The notes under the pieces: generated by a model | Databases searched by the model: none | What the model was told of the DNA's origin: nothing | The model's input: the letters and a program-made list of their open reading frames with translations, nothing else | Shown: positions 6,497 through 16,698 of the stretch, in pieces | How positions within the stretch are numbered: position 1 is the first letter of the stretch | Layout of the letters: every line of letters starts with the position of its first letter | Made by a program: the position numbers and the translations under genes | NCBI GenBank assembly: GCA_041635755.1 | Contig: JBFKUL010000026.1 | Coordinates: forward strand, 1 to 17,487 | Direction: 5' to 3' | Length of the DNA: 17,487 nucleotides | From: JBFKUL01 sp041635755 | GTDB lineage: Bacteria > Pseudomonadota > Gammaproteobacteria > Burkholderiales > SG8-39

Positions 6497-7093
6497 CTAC
6501 GTCGAGTGCTGGCCAGCGACCCCTCGCAGCCAGTCGAGGTGCCGCGGCAAGCTGTTCATGAAGCGATCGAACGCCTGCGGGTCGAGCCACTCCCACGCAC
6601 CCAGCCCGATGCTCAGCAGGCCGCCGACGGCGAGGATAAAGCCCAGCAGCCAGCGTGGAACACGAACCAGGAGCGTCCAGGCCAGACCCGTGCGCCCACG
6701 CGGGTTGAGCATCATCAGCGTGCCGATACCAATGACCAGCAGTCCTGCCGCGAGCAGCACCGGCGCCGGCCGGCGCACCAGGTAGTGCACGGTCGAGTGC
6801 CACAGCCCCTCCGTTAGGACGTAAGCCGCTGCAATAAGCCCGATCCCGATCAGTAACGCCATCGATCCAACGATCATCGCCGGCGCGCCCGCATACGACT
6901 CGTAAGTCTCTTCCCAGGCCCGAAAGCACATGCGGCGCGTGGAGATGGACTCGAGGCCGCCGAGCGCGAAGCCGGCGCCGATCAGGAACACGCCCAGGTG
7001 AAAGCCCTTCGGAAGGGCGAAGAACTGGCCCGCGATCACGGCGATGACGCCGATGATTATCGCGGTAAATTCGATGAACGCGAGGAGCCGCAC
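6497..7093 (-). CDS. Unrecognised multi-pass membrane protein
   Basis: Open frame of 198 residues from a GTG at 7091-7093; no good ribosome-binding site is visible and no other start gives an intact first helix. I do not recognise the family. Five hydrophobic spans are visible at about 7-26, 31-48, 70-93, 108-129 and 146-168, with glycine-rich helices (GLLVIGIGTLMML, AVGGLLSIGLGAW) and Arg-rich connecting loops, followed by a short amphipathic tail ending in GQHST. There is one cysteine (Cys56) and no catalytic-looking motif. It lies behind atpC on the same strand after 201 nt and converges with the sortase gene, so it need not belong to either operon. Codon and base use look like the neighbours, which supports a real gene. 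Function is unknown. Confidence 0.75.
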   Translation of the reverse strand: MRLLAFIEFTAIIIGVIAVIAGQFFALPKGFHLGVFLIGAGFALGGLESISTRRMCFRAWEETYESYAGAPAMIVGSMALLIGIGLIAAAYVLTEGLWHSTVHYLVRRPAPVLLAAGLLVIGIGTLMMLNPRGRTGLAWTLLVRVPRWLLGFILAVGGLLSIGLGAWEWLDPQAFDRFMNSLPRHLDWLRGVAGQHST

Positions 7094-7152
7094 CGTGGCG
7101 ACAGTCTAGCGAAGATCGCGTTGATCAGGTCCTCGCTGCGGTGCGACCGAAG

Positions 7153-7192
7153 CGTAACGCGCGTGGTGATCGGATTCAGAATACGCGTTACG
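7153..7192. repeat. 9-bp perfect inverted repeat downstream of atpC
   Basis: CGTAACGCG (7153-7161) and CGCGTTACG (7184-7192) are exact inverted copies separated by 22 nt, in the 201-nt region between atpC and the membrane-protein gene. No T-run follows either arm. It could be an operator ahead of the membrane-protein gene, whose start is 60 nt away, or an mRNA 3'-end structure for the atp operon. Confidence 0.45.
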
Positions 7193-7258
7193 GCGGGGCG
7201 AGGAGTCTCGATCGGCGTTGAGCCTCGGCTGGAATCAGGAACGCGACACCGGGCGTCG

Positions 7259-7284
7259 GCCGCGCGCCAGCGACCTCTCGCGGC
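7259..7284 (-). terminator. Weak hairpin just after atpC
   Basis: GCCGCG (7259-7264) and CGCGGC (7279-7284) can pair around a 14-nt loop starting about 10 nt past the atpC stop codon. The stem is short and no U-tract follows, so any role in ending the atp transcript is tentative. Confidence 0.2.
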
Positions 7285-7294
7285 TTCGCCCTTG

Positions 7295-7714
7295 CTACTT
7301 CTTGCGCAGCTTGCGGATGGCGGCGAGCTGCGCCGCCATCATGGCGAACTCGGCCTGCAGCGTGGCGATCTCGGCCTTGTCCTGCGCTTTTGCCATCGCC
7401 TCCTCAGCCTTGCGCATCGCCTCGTTCGCCTTGGCCTCATCCAGGTCGTGACCGCGGATCGCAGTGTCGGCGAGCACCGTGATTACCGTGGGCTGCACCT
7501 CGAGTACCCCGCCCGCGACGAAGATCAGCTGCTCTTCGCCGCCGTCGGCGGGCTTGATGCGCACGGCGCCGGGCTTGATGCGGGTGATGAGCGGCGTGTG
7601 CTGCGGATAGATGCCGAGCTCACCGACTTCGCCCGGCAGCACGACGAACTCGGCCTCGCCCGAGTAGACCGCTTCTTCGGCGCTGACGACGTCGACGTGG
7701 ATGGTGTTGGCCAT
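7295..7714 (-). CDS. atpC: ATP synthase F1 epsilon subunit
   Basis: Central-stalk subunit that couples the gamma subunit to the c-ring and inhibits ATP hydrolysis; 139 residues, normal length. The N-terminal beta-sandwich carries the family signature LPGEVGELGIYPQHTPLIT and VAGGVLEVQP; the C-terminal part is an Ala/Lys/Glu-rich helical hairpin (from about 97) ending KLRKK. The ATG at 7714 is chosen over an upstream in-frame start because the protein then begins MANTIHVDVV, as usual, and GGCGAG lies just upstream. It is the last gene of the operon, 11 nt after atpD. Confidence 0.97.
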   Translation of the reverse strand: MANTIHVDVVSAEEAVYSGEAEFVVLPGEVGELGIYPQHTPLITRIKPGAVRIKPADGGEEQLIFVAGGVLEVQPTVITVLADTAIRGHDLDEAKANEAMRKAEEAMAKAQDKAEIATLQAEFAMMAAQLAAIRKLRKK

Positions 7715-7725
7715 GAGCGCTCGCC

Positions 7726-9135
<1,410 letters not shown>

Positions 9136-9167
9136 GGTTTTTCCCTGACTGGTCGATTTCAAAACGT

Positions 9168-10031
9168 TCAGACGGCCGCCGCGCCGCCGACGATCTCCGA
9201 GAGCTCCTTCGTAATGGCGGCCTGACGGTTCTTGTTGTACACCAGCGTCAGCTCGTCGATCAGCGTGCCGGCGTTGTCGGTGGCGGCCTTCATCGCCACC
9301 ATGCGGGCAGACTGCTCGGAGGCCATATTCTCGGCGACGGCCTGGAAGATGAGCGCCTCGATGTAACGCGTCATCACCTGGTCGAGCACCGCCTTCGCCT
9401 CGGGTTCATAGAGGTAGTCCCAGGAGCCTTCCGGCGCCCCCAGATGCTCGCCCGAAAGCGGCAGCAGCTGCTCGATCCTGGGCTCCTGCTTCATGGTGTT
9501 GAGGAAGCTGTTATAGGCGAGGATGAGACGGTCGAAGCGGTCTTCCATGTAGCCGTCCAGCATGACCTTCACCGTGCCGATCAGCTTGTCCATCTGCGGC
9601 CGGTCGCCAAGGTGCGTCACCTGCGAGACGATCTTCGCACCCGCGCGCTGCATGAAGCCCAGGCCCTTGTTGCCGATGCAGCAAACCTCGATCTCCTCGC
9701 CCTGCGTCTTCCATTCCTTGTACTGGGCGAGCACCATGCGCAGCAGGTTGGTGTTGAGCGCGCCGCACAGCCCCTTGTCGGTGGTCACGACAATCAGCCC
9801 GACCCGCTTTACGGTGTCGCGCTCGACCAGGAACGGGTGGCGGTATTCGGGATTGGCGTGCGAGATGTGCGCCGCGACATTGCGGATCTTCTCGCCGTAG
9901 GGGCGCGCGGCGCGCATGCGCTCCTGCGCCTTGCGCATCTTGGACGCGGCGACCATCTCCATCGCCTTGGTGATCTTCCGGGTGTTCTGCACACTCCGGA
10001 TCTTCATCCGTATTTCTTTGGTACCAGGCAT
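9168..10031 (-). CDS. atpG: ATP synthase F1 gamma subunit
   Basis: Central rotor shaft linking the c-ring to the catalytic hexamer; 287 residues, normal length. The N-terminal coiled-coil helix has the hallmark IRSVQNTRKITKAMEMVAAS, followed by TTDKGLCGALN. The C-terminal helix contains the conserved ARMVAMKAATDNA and YNKNRQAAITKELSEIVGGA. The ATG start (MPGTKEIRMK) matches the usual MAGTKEIR beginning and has a GGGGAAACGG stretch upstream. It lies 28 nt after atpA. Confidence 0.98.
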   Translation of the reverse strand: MPGTKEIRMKIRSVQNTRKITKAMEMVAASKMRKAQERMRAARPYGEKIRNVAAHISHANPEYRHPFLVERDTVKRVGLIVVTTDKGLCGALNTNLLRMVLAQYKEWKTQGEEIEVCCIGNKGLGFMQRAGAKIVSQVTHLGDRPQMDKLIGTVKVMLDGYMEDRFDRLILAYNSFLNTMKQEPRIEQLLPLSGEHLGAPEGSWDYLYEPEAKAVLDQVMTRYIEALIFQAVAENMASEQSARMVAMKAATDNAGTLIDELTLVYNKNRQAAITKELSEIVGGAAAV

Positions 10032-10059
10032 TTCCGTTTCCCCGGCGCGCGCCGCGCAC

Positions 10060-11607
<1,548 letters not shown>

Positions 11608-11675
11608 GACGGCTCCTGGCTATCCTGTGTCTGGTTTCGAGCGGGGTGCGGCGTTCGGCTGCCCTTGACCCGCGC

Positions 11676-12212
11676 CTAAGCTTTGAGTGCGTTCTCCAGC
11701 GCGCTGAGCTGCGCGCGCGCGGAAGCGTCGATCACCTTGTCGCCGATCACGATGCGCACGCCGCCAATCAGGGACTTGTCTTCAGTGACGCGCGCCTTGA
11801 CCTTGCGCCCGGTGTGCTTCTCGATGCGCTTGACGAGATCGGTGCGCTGCGCGTCGTCCAGCGCGAAGGCGCTCTGGATCTCGGCTTCGACTACGCCCTC
11901 GCGCTCGTTCTTGAGTGCCTCGAACTGCAGCCGGATCTCGGGCAGCACCTCAAGCCGGCGGTTCTCGGCCAGCACGCGCACGAAATTCTCGGCTTCGCCC
12001 GAGACCTTTCCGGTCAGAATTGAGATCAACAGGCCCGCGACTTTGGCCGTCGAGAGGTTCGGATCGGCGATCGCCACACGCACGCGCTCGTCAGCGCCCA
12101 CCTGCGCCAGAGCGCCCAGCGCGGCCGACCACTCGGGCAGCTTGCCCGACTGGTCGGCGAGCCGGAACGCGGCTTCCGCATAGGGGCGGGCGATGGTGCT
12201 CGGTTCGGCCAT
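11676..12212 (-). CDS. atpH: ATP synthase delta subunit
   Basis: Peripheral-stalk subunit joining the b dimer to the top of F1; 178 residues, normal length. The family pattern is clear: an N-terminal helical domain starting MAEPSTIARPYAEAAF, the central FVRVLAENRRLEVLPEI, and the C-terminal signature DKSLIGGVRIVIGDKVIDAS. The ATG at 12212 has little ribosome-binding sequence upstream. A 71-nt gap with a strong hairpin separates it from atpF, so its translation may depend on how the ribosome or mRNA handles that structure. Confidence 0.96.
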   Translation of the reverse strand: MAEPSTIARPYAEAAFRLADQSGKLPEWSAALGALAQVGADERVRVAIADPNLSTAKVAGLLISILTGKVSGEAENFVRVLAENRRLEVLPEIRLQFEALKNEREGVVEAEIQSAFALDDAQRTDLVKRIEKHTGRKVKARVTEDKSLIGGVRIVIGDKVIDASARAQLSALENALKA

Positions 12213-12252
12213 CGGTTAAAGCGATACCAACCGGTTGGAGACAGAGCGCGGT

Positions 12253-12270
12253 GCGGCGCCGTCGCGCCGC
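12253..12270. repeat. Strong 7-bp hairpin in the atpF-atpH gap
   Basis: GCGGCGC (12253-12259) and GCGCCGC (12264-12270) pair perfectly around a 4-nt loop in the 71-nt gap between atpF and atpH. There is no T-run, so it is not a classic terminator. Inter-gene stems in atp operons can set subunit ratios through mRNA processing or stability; that role here is inferred. Confidence 0.45.
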
Positions 12271-12283
12271 TCGTGGTGGATCG

Positions 12284-12754
12284 TCATAGCTGGCCCTTGA
12301 TCGAGTCGAGTAGCTGCGCATGCGCCTTGGCGTCGACCTCGCGCCGCAAGATCTTCTCCGCGCCGGCGACGGCAAGCATCGCGACCTGCGTGCGTAGCTG
12401 CTCGCGGGCGCGCGAGACTTCCTGCTCGATCTCGGCCTTGGCGGCGGCTTTTTCGCGCTCGCCTTCCTCGCGCGCGGCGTTCTTGGCTTCCTCGACCATC
12501 TGCGAGGCGCGCTTCTCGGCCTGCGCGACGATTTCGCCGGCGCGGCCGCGTGCCTCCTGGATCGACTGCTCGGCCTTGCGAGTCGACGTTTCGAGCGACT
12601 TCTTGCCTTGCTCGGCGGCCGCCAGCCCGTCGGCGATCGTCTTCTGGCGGGTTTCGATCGCACGCAGCAGGAACGGCCAGATGAACTTGACCGTGAACCA
12701 GATGAACGCGAAGAACGTCAGCGCCTGCGCGAGCAGCGTCAGATTGATGTTCAT
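12284..12754 (-). CDS. atpF: ATP synthase Fo b subunit
   Basis: Peripheral-stalk subunit; 156 residues, as in other proteobacteria. One N-terminal membrane helix (about 5-27, LLAQALTFFAFIWFTVKFIW) is followed by a long, charged, Ala-rich coiled-coil helix (about 35-140) with the usual Glu/Lys/Arg spacing. The ATG at 12754 has GGAG seven bases upstream. It lies 42 nt after atpE. A single b gene implies a b2 homodimer rather than b/b'. Confidence 0.97.
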   Translation of the reverse strand: MNINLTLLAQALTFFAFIWFTVKFIWPFLLRAIETRQKTIADGLAAAEQGKKSLETSTRKAEQSIQEARGRAGEIVAQAEKRASQMVEEAKNAAREEGEREKAAAKAEIEQEVSRAREQLRTQVAMLAVAGAEKILRREVDAKAHAQLLDSIKGQL

Positions 12755-12796
12755 GTCGGCTCCGTGATGAAGAGACCGGCCCCCTCGGGCACGCGC

Positions 12797-13072
12797 TCAG
12801 CTCTGGATGACCGCAAGCAGCGGATTACCGAAGGCGAACAGCATCGCCAGGCCGACGCCAATGATGAACGAGGCGTCGATCAGGCCGAGCAGCAGGAACA
12901 CCTTCACCTGCAGCGAGGCCGTGAGCTCGGGCTGGCGCGCGGCCGCCTCGAGAAATCGGCTGCACATGATGCCGATGCCGATACACGCGCCCGCGGCGCC
13001 GAGGCCGATCATGAGGCCGATGCCGATCCCGGTGTAAGCCTGGATCATTGCCAGCATTTGAAGCTTCTCCAT
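12797..13072 (-). CDS. atpE: ATP synthase Fo c subunit (proteolipid ring)
   Basis: Membrane rotor subunit; 91 residues forming two helices joined by the polar loop (ARQPEL, 45-50). The ion-carrying carboxylate is Asp66 in LLGLIDASFIIGVG. The first helix (GIGLMIGLGAAGACIGIGI) has the small-residue packing pattern and lacks the Gln and Glu-Ser/Thr ligands of sodium-coupled rings, so proton coupling is expected. The first ATG is chosen because AGGGAG lies six bases before it; ATGs at codons 6 and 9 have no such site. Confidence 0.97.
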   Translation of the reverse strand: MEKLQMLAMIQAYTGIGIGLMIGLGAAGACIGIGIMCSRFLEAAARQPELTASLQVKVFLLLGLIDASFIIGVGLAMLFAFGNPLLAVIQS

Positions 13073-13114
13073 TGTCGCTCCCTTTCTCTGCGCAAATACG
13101 ATTGAAGTAGAAAA

Positions 13115-13924
13115 TCAGTGGCTCTCGTGGGCCATCGAGATGTAGACCACGGTGAGCACCATGAAGATGAAAGCCTGCAGCACCACGATCAGAATGTGGA
13201 AGATCGCCCAGCCCAAGCCGAGCACCGAACCAAAAATGGTGCCTGCAAGGCCGGTCGCCGCCCACACCCACAACAGCAGGAAGATGATCTCGCCCGCGTA
13301 CATGTTGCCGTAGAGCCGCAGCGAATGCGACAGCGGCTTGGAGATGTACTCGACCATGTTGAACAGGAAGTTCGCCGGCCACAGCAGGGGATTGGAGCCG
13401 AAGGGCGCGCAGAACAATTCGTGGATCCAGCCGCCGAGGCCTTTCACGGCGATCGAAAAGTAGATCATCAGCAACCACACCGAGAGCGCGAGCGCGAAGG
13501 TGGTGTTGACGTCGGCGGTGGGGACGATGCGAAAGCCGTGCTCGGAGACGAGGTGGGTGCCCTTGCCCATCCAGTCGACCGGCAAGAAATCCATTGCGTT
13601 CATCAGGAGCACCCAGACGAACACGGTAAGTGCGGTCGGCGCGACGAAGCGGTGCCGGTCGCCGTGCATGAAGATGCTCTTCACCTGCGTGTCGATGAAC
13701 TCGAACAGTAGCTCGACCAGCGCCTGCCGCTTGTTCGGTACCCCCGAGGTGGCGCCACGCACCACCCACCAGATGAGACCGAGGCCCAAGAACCCGAGAA
13801 CGATCGAGGTGAGCAGCGAATCGAGGTGCAGCGTCCAGAACCCCCCGTCGCCGATCGGCTTCGAGAAGAACGTCAGGTGGTGACTGATGTATTCGGTGGG
13901 GGTCAGCTCTTTGCCGGCGGCCAT
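13115..13924 (-). CDS. atpB: ATP synthase Fo a subunit
   Basis: Stator membrane subunit providing the proton half-channels; 269 residues from the ATG at 13924 (MAAGKELTPTEYISHHL). An in-frame ATG at 13975 would overlap the end of atpI and add residues with no family look, so the shorter start is preferred, although its ribosome-binding site is weak. The essential arginine is Arg203 in SHSLRLYGNMYAGE; Glu212 and the preceding NPLLWPANFLFNMVEYISKP follow the usual pattern. Multiple membrane helices are visible, including about 40-56, 97-114, 146-161, 212-232 and 238-262. It lies 10 nt after atpI. Confidence 0.96.
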   Translation of the reverse strand: MAAGKELTPTEYISHHLTFFSKPIGDGGFWTLHLDSLLTSIVLGFLGLGLIWWVVRGATSGVPNKRQALVELLFEFIDTQVKSIFMHGDRHRFVAPTALTVFVWVLLMNAMDFLPVDWMGKGTHLVSEHGFRIVPTADVNTTFALALSVWLLMIYFSIAVKGLGGWIHELFCAPFGSNPLLWPANFLFNMVEYISKPLSHSLRLYGNMYAGEIIFLLLWVWAATGLAGTIFGSVLGLGWAIFHILIVVLQAFIFMVLTVVYISMAHESH

Positions 13925-13934
13925 CGCAATACCG

Positions 13935-14327
13935 TTATCGAGTGTTATTTCGGTGCGACACGTAGTCGCGAACAAAAAACGCCATCGCGAAGATCAGAAC
14001 CGTCACCATGAACGATCCCAGGAACGCGAGCACTACGACATCGCTGTAATTCACCAGGACGAGCCACAGGAGCAACACGATGAGGCCGATCTTGACGGCT
14101 TCGGCGCGCAGCGCCGCGAGCAGCCCCTCCCCTGCGGACTCCGCCTTGCCCAGCGAAGCCACCACCGCGGATGCCAGTCCTCCGGTCATGCTGACCGCGC
14201 CGCCGAGCGCTGCGGAAAGCGCTCCGTGCTTGCCGATCAGGACTCCGGCAGCGAGCGCCATGGCGACGGTGGCCAAAAACTGCCACCGGAGAACCGTGCG
14301 GATTGGTTTGCCCAGCATGCGAAGCAT
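13935..14327 (-). CDS. atpI: ATP synthase assembly protein AtpI (subunit I)
   Basis: Small, poorly conserved membrane protein at the head of atp operons, linked to c-ring assembly and possibly magnesium uptake; 130 residues from the ATG at 14327. Hydrophobic helices lie at about 15-32, 40-56, 78-94 and 99-120. A longer open frame begins at a TTG at 14384, but that codon lies inside the spacer of a near-consensus promoter and upstream of its predicted transcript start, so it cannot be used from that mRNA. An ATG three codons further in is possible. No strong ribosome-binding site is visible. Identification rests on position before atpB, size and helix pattern. Confidence 0.85.
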   Translation of the reverse strand: MLRMLGKPIRTVLRWQFLATVAMALAAGVLIGKHGALSAALGGAVSMTGGLASAVVASLGKAESAGEGLLAALRAEAVKIGLIVLLLWLVLVNYSDVVVLAFLGSFMVTVLIFAMAFFVRDYVSHRNNTR

Positions 14328-14363
14328 GGCGTTCGTCGTCTTCGCATCCGGAAAAGCCCGCAG

Positions 14364-14392
14364 AGTATAGCGGTAGCCCTTCAAGGGGTCAA
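14364..14392 (-). promoter_or_regulatory. Sigma-70 type promoter of the atp operon
   Basis: On the minus strand, TTGACC (14387-14392) and TATACT (14364-14369) are separated by exactly 17 bp; each hexamer differs from consensus at one position. The predicted transcript start is a G near 14357, about 30 nt before the AtpI ATG at 14327. It lies between the parB stop and atpI and would allow strong transcription of atp genes independent of parAB. Confidence 0.8.
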
Positions 14393-14426
14393 CGCGCTGC
14401 GCCGCAGCAGCACGTCGTTCGCGGCC

Positions 14427-15263
14427 TCAGCTCAGCTTGCGAAGCAGCTGATCAAGATGGTCGAGGCTTGAGTAGTGCACGACCACTTTGCCGCTGCCTT
14501 TGCGCCCGGCGCGTATCTCAACCGTGGTGCCGAGGCGCTCCGATACTTCTTCCTGGAGGCGTGCGAGGTCGCGATCGACCCCCGCCTTGCCGCGCGCGGC
14601 TTTGCCGCGCAGCAGTCTTTGGACCAGCGCCTCCGCTTCGCGGACCGAAAGGCCGCGCGCGGCGACTCGGTTCGCCGCCTCGACCTGGCGCGCCCCGTCG
14701 AGCGCAAGCAGCGCCCGCGCGTGACCCATTTCAAGCACGTTTTCCAGCACCATCGCCTGCACCGGCTTGGCGAGCTTGAGCAGGCGCACGAGGTTGCTGG
14801 TCGCGCTGCGCGAGCGGCCCACCGCGTCGGCTGCCTGTTCGTGCGTCATGTTGAATTCATTGATCAGCTGCGCGATGCCGGCAGCCTCCTCCATCGGGTT
14901 GAGGTTCTCGCGCTGGATGTTTTCAATCAGGGACATGGCGAGAGCCGCCTCGTCGGGCACGTCGCGCACCAACGCCGGGACATGCTCGAGGCCGGCCATC
15001 TGCGCCGCCCACCAACGTCGCTCGCCGGCGATCAGCTCGTAGCGGTCACGCTCCACCGGCCGCACGACGAGCGGCTGCATCAGCCCTTGCGTCTTGATGG
15101 ACGCGGCAAGCTCGGCGAGCGCTTCCTGATCCATGCGCGTGCGCGGCTGATATTTTCCGGGCCGAATGCGCTGCACCGGAAGCGTGGTCATGGTGTCCTT
15201 CGGCGCTTCATCCGTGCCGAGCAGCGCGTCCAGCCCGCGCCCGAGTCCTTTGGGCTTCGTCAT
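14427..15263 (-). CDS. parB: Chromosome partition protein ParB
   Basis: CTP-dependent DNA clamp that loads at parS sites near the origin and works with ParA in chromosome segregation. 278 residues from the ATG at 15263, preferred because AAAAAGG lies eight bases upstream and the protein then opens MTKPKGLGRGLDALLG; a GTG at 15287, overlapping the parA stop, would add eight residues. Order: N-terminal ParA-interacting GLGRGLDALLG (6-16); the ParB/Srx CTP-binding domain with YQPR, GERRWWA (80-86) and ENIQREN (114-120); a helix-turn-helix about 139-164; and a C-terminal dimerisation domain ending LDHLDQLLRKLS. The usual third arginine of GERRxR is Trp85 here. The family assignment is certain. 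Confidence 0.96.
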   Translation of the reverse strand: MTKPKGLGRGLDALLGTDEAPKDTMTTLPVQRIRPGKYQPRTRMDQEALAELAASIKTQGLMQPLVVRPVERDRYELIAGERRWWAAQMAGLEHVPALVRDVPDEAALAMSLIENIQRENLNPMEEAAGIAQLINEFNMTHEQAADAVGRSRSATSNLVRLLKLAKPVQAMVLENVLEMGHARALLALDGARQVEAANRVAARGLSVREAEALVQRLLRGKAARGKAGVDRDLARLQEEVSERLGTTVEIRAGRKGSGKVVVHYSSLDHLDQLLRKLS

Positions 15264-15283
15264 GTCGGTTGCCTTTTTATCGG

Positions 15284-16069
15284 TCACGCGGCAGCGCCAA
15301 ATGCGGCGCGCTCGCGCGCAAGCAGTTCATCCGCGAGCGCGAGGTACGCCTGCGCGCCCTTCGAACTCTGGTCGAGAACGACCGCCGGTGCGCCATAGCT
15401 CGGCGCTTCGGCCAGCCGCACGTTTCGGGGTACCAGCGTCTTGTAGACCTTATCGCCGAAATGCGTCTCCAGCTGCTGCGAGACCTGTAGCGAGAGCGTG
15501 TTGCGCGGGTCGTACATGGTGCGCAGCAGCCCGGCGATCTCGAGTCCCGGATTGAGGTGGGCCCGCACGCGCTTGATGGTGCCGACGAGATCGGACAGCC
15601 CTTCGAGCGCGTAATATTCGCACTGCATCGGAATCAGCACCGCCTGCGCCGCAACGAGGCCGTTGATGGTAAGCAACGACAGCGACGGCGGGCAATCGAT
15701 GAAGATGAAGTCGTACGCCTCCGCCACTCCGGCGAGCGCGGCCTTGAGGCGTGCTTCACGCTGCGGGAGTTCGACCAGTTCCACCTCGGCGCCCGCGAGC
15801 TCTCGGTTCGCCGGCACCAGGTCGTATCCGCCGCTCGCGGACTGGGTGCAGACCTCCGCGAACCCGCACATCCCGAGCAGCAGGTGATACACCGTGCGAA
15901 TTGCCTTGCGTTTGTCGACGCCGCTGCCCATGGTGGCGTTGCCTTGCGGATCCAGATCGATCAGCAGTACGCGCTTATCGGAATGCGCCAGGCTCGCCGC
16001 GAGGTTGACGCTGGTGGTCGTCTTGCCGACGCCGCCTTTCTGGTTCACTACCGCCAGGATGCGCGCCAC
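15284..16069 (-). CDS. parA: Chromosome partition ATPase ParA (Soj-like)
   Basis: ATPase of the MinD/ParA class that binds DNA non-specifically and moves ParB-parS complexes; 261 residues. Deviant Walker A KGGVGKTT (11-18) with signature Lys11 and Lys16, Walker A' LLIDLDPQGNAT with Asp38, and FIFIDCPPSLSLLT. The short N terminus without a helix-turn-helix marks a chromosomal rather than large plasmid type. The GTG at 16069 (MARILAVVNQKGG) is preferred to a GTG seven codons upstream: it starts 2 nt after the rsmG stop and has a GGGGG run at ribosome-binding distance. The parB reading frame follows immediately. Confidence 0.97.
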   Translation of the reverse strand: MARILAVVNQKGGVGKTTTSVNLAASLAHSDKRVLLIDLDPQGNATMGSGVDKRKAIRTVYHLLLGMCGFAEVCTQSASGGYDLVPANRELAGAEVELVELPQREARLKAALAGVAEAYDFIFIDCPPSLSLLTINGLVAAQAVLIPMQCEYYALEGLSDLVGTIKRVRAHLNPGLEIAGLLRTMYDPRNTLSLQVSQQLETHFGDKVYKTLVPRNVRLAEAPSYGAPAVVLDQSSKGAQAYLALADELLARERAAFGAAA

Positions 16070-16071
16070 GC

Positions 16072-16698
16072 TCAGGCCCCCGCCCGGCACAGCACGAGAT
16101 GGCGCTCGGCATCGAGCAGCGGTACCCGCAACCGCACGACCTTGTCGCAGCGCTGCGCGGCTTGCACGCGCGCCAACTCCTCGCTCGGATAAACGCCTTT
16201 CATCGCCGCGAGCACGCCGCGCGGCGCTACCAGATGCCGGCAGAGCGCGACAAACTCGGCAAGCTCGGCAAACCCGCGCGTGATGACTACGGCGAAGCGC
16301 TCGAGCGGATGCCAGTCCTCGACTCGCCCGGCGTGCACCGAAGCATTCGAAAGCTCGAGTTCTATCGAAGCTTGGCGCAGGAACGCGGTCTTCTTCTGGT
16401 TGCTGTCGTTCAGTGTTACTGAGCGCTCCGGTTGCACGATCGCGATCGGAACGCCAGGAAGGCCGCCTCCCGACCCGACGTCGGCCAAACTTCCGTGCGG
16501 AAGGTGCGGCACGACCGCGAGTGCGTCGAGCAGATGCTGGCTGACCATTTTCTCCGGCTCGCGTATCGCGGTGAGGTTATGAGTGCGGTTCCACTTCGCC
16601 AGCAGCTCGACATAGGCGAGCAGCTTGTCGCGCGCGCCGCGTGGCATCGGCAGCGCAAGCTCGCCTAGACCCCGGTCAAGCGCGCTTGCCGGTGTCAT
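16072..16698 (-). CDS. rsmG: 16S rRNA (guanine-527-N7)-methyltransferase
   Basis: SAM-dependent enzyme that methylates N7 of G527 in 16S rRNA; its loss is known to give low-level streptomycin resistance in other bacteria. 208 residues, normal length. Visible: WNRTHNLTAIREPEKM (36-51), SQHLLDAL, the SAM-binding loop DVGSGGGLPGVP (73-84), a NDSNQKKTAFL segment (98-108) and VITRGFAEL. The ATG overlaps the mnmG stop by 4 nt, the common mnmG-rsmG coupling, and the stop is 2 nt before the parA start. Confidence 0.96.
   Translation of the reverse strand: MTPASALDRGLGELALPMPRGARDKLLAYVELLAKWNRTHNLTAIREPEKMVSQHLLDALAVVPHLPHGSLADVGSGGGLPGVPIAIVQPERSVTLNDSNQKKTAFLRQASIELELSNASVHAGRVEDWHPLERFAVVITRGFAELAEFVALCRHLVAPRGVLAAMKGVYPSEELARVQAAQRCDKVVRLRVPLLDAERHLVLCRAGA

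Noticed and set aside
6312..6929. 205-codon minus-strand frame overlapping the membrane-protein gene
   Set aside because: It is the out-of-frame shadow of the 6497-7093 gene, with low-complexity Arg/Gly/Ala composition and no membrane pattern.
14385..14426. Possible replication origin or parB terminator in the parB-atpI gap
   Set aside because: The gap is only about 40 nt and is occupied by promoter elements. I saw no DnaA-box cluster or AT-rich unwinding region, and only a 5-bp stem without a T-run.
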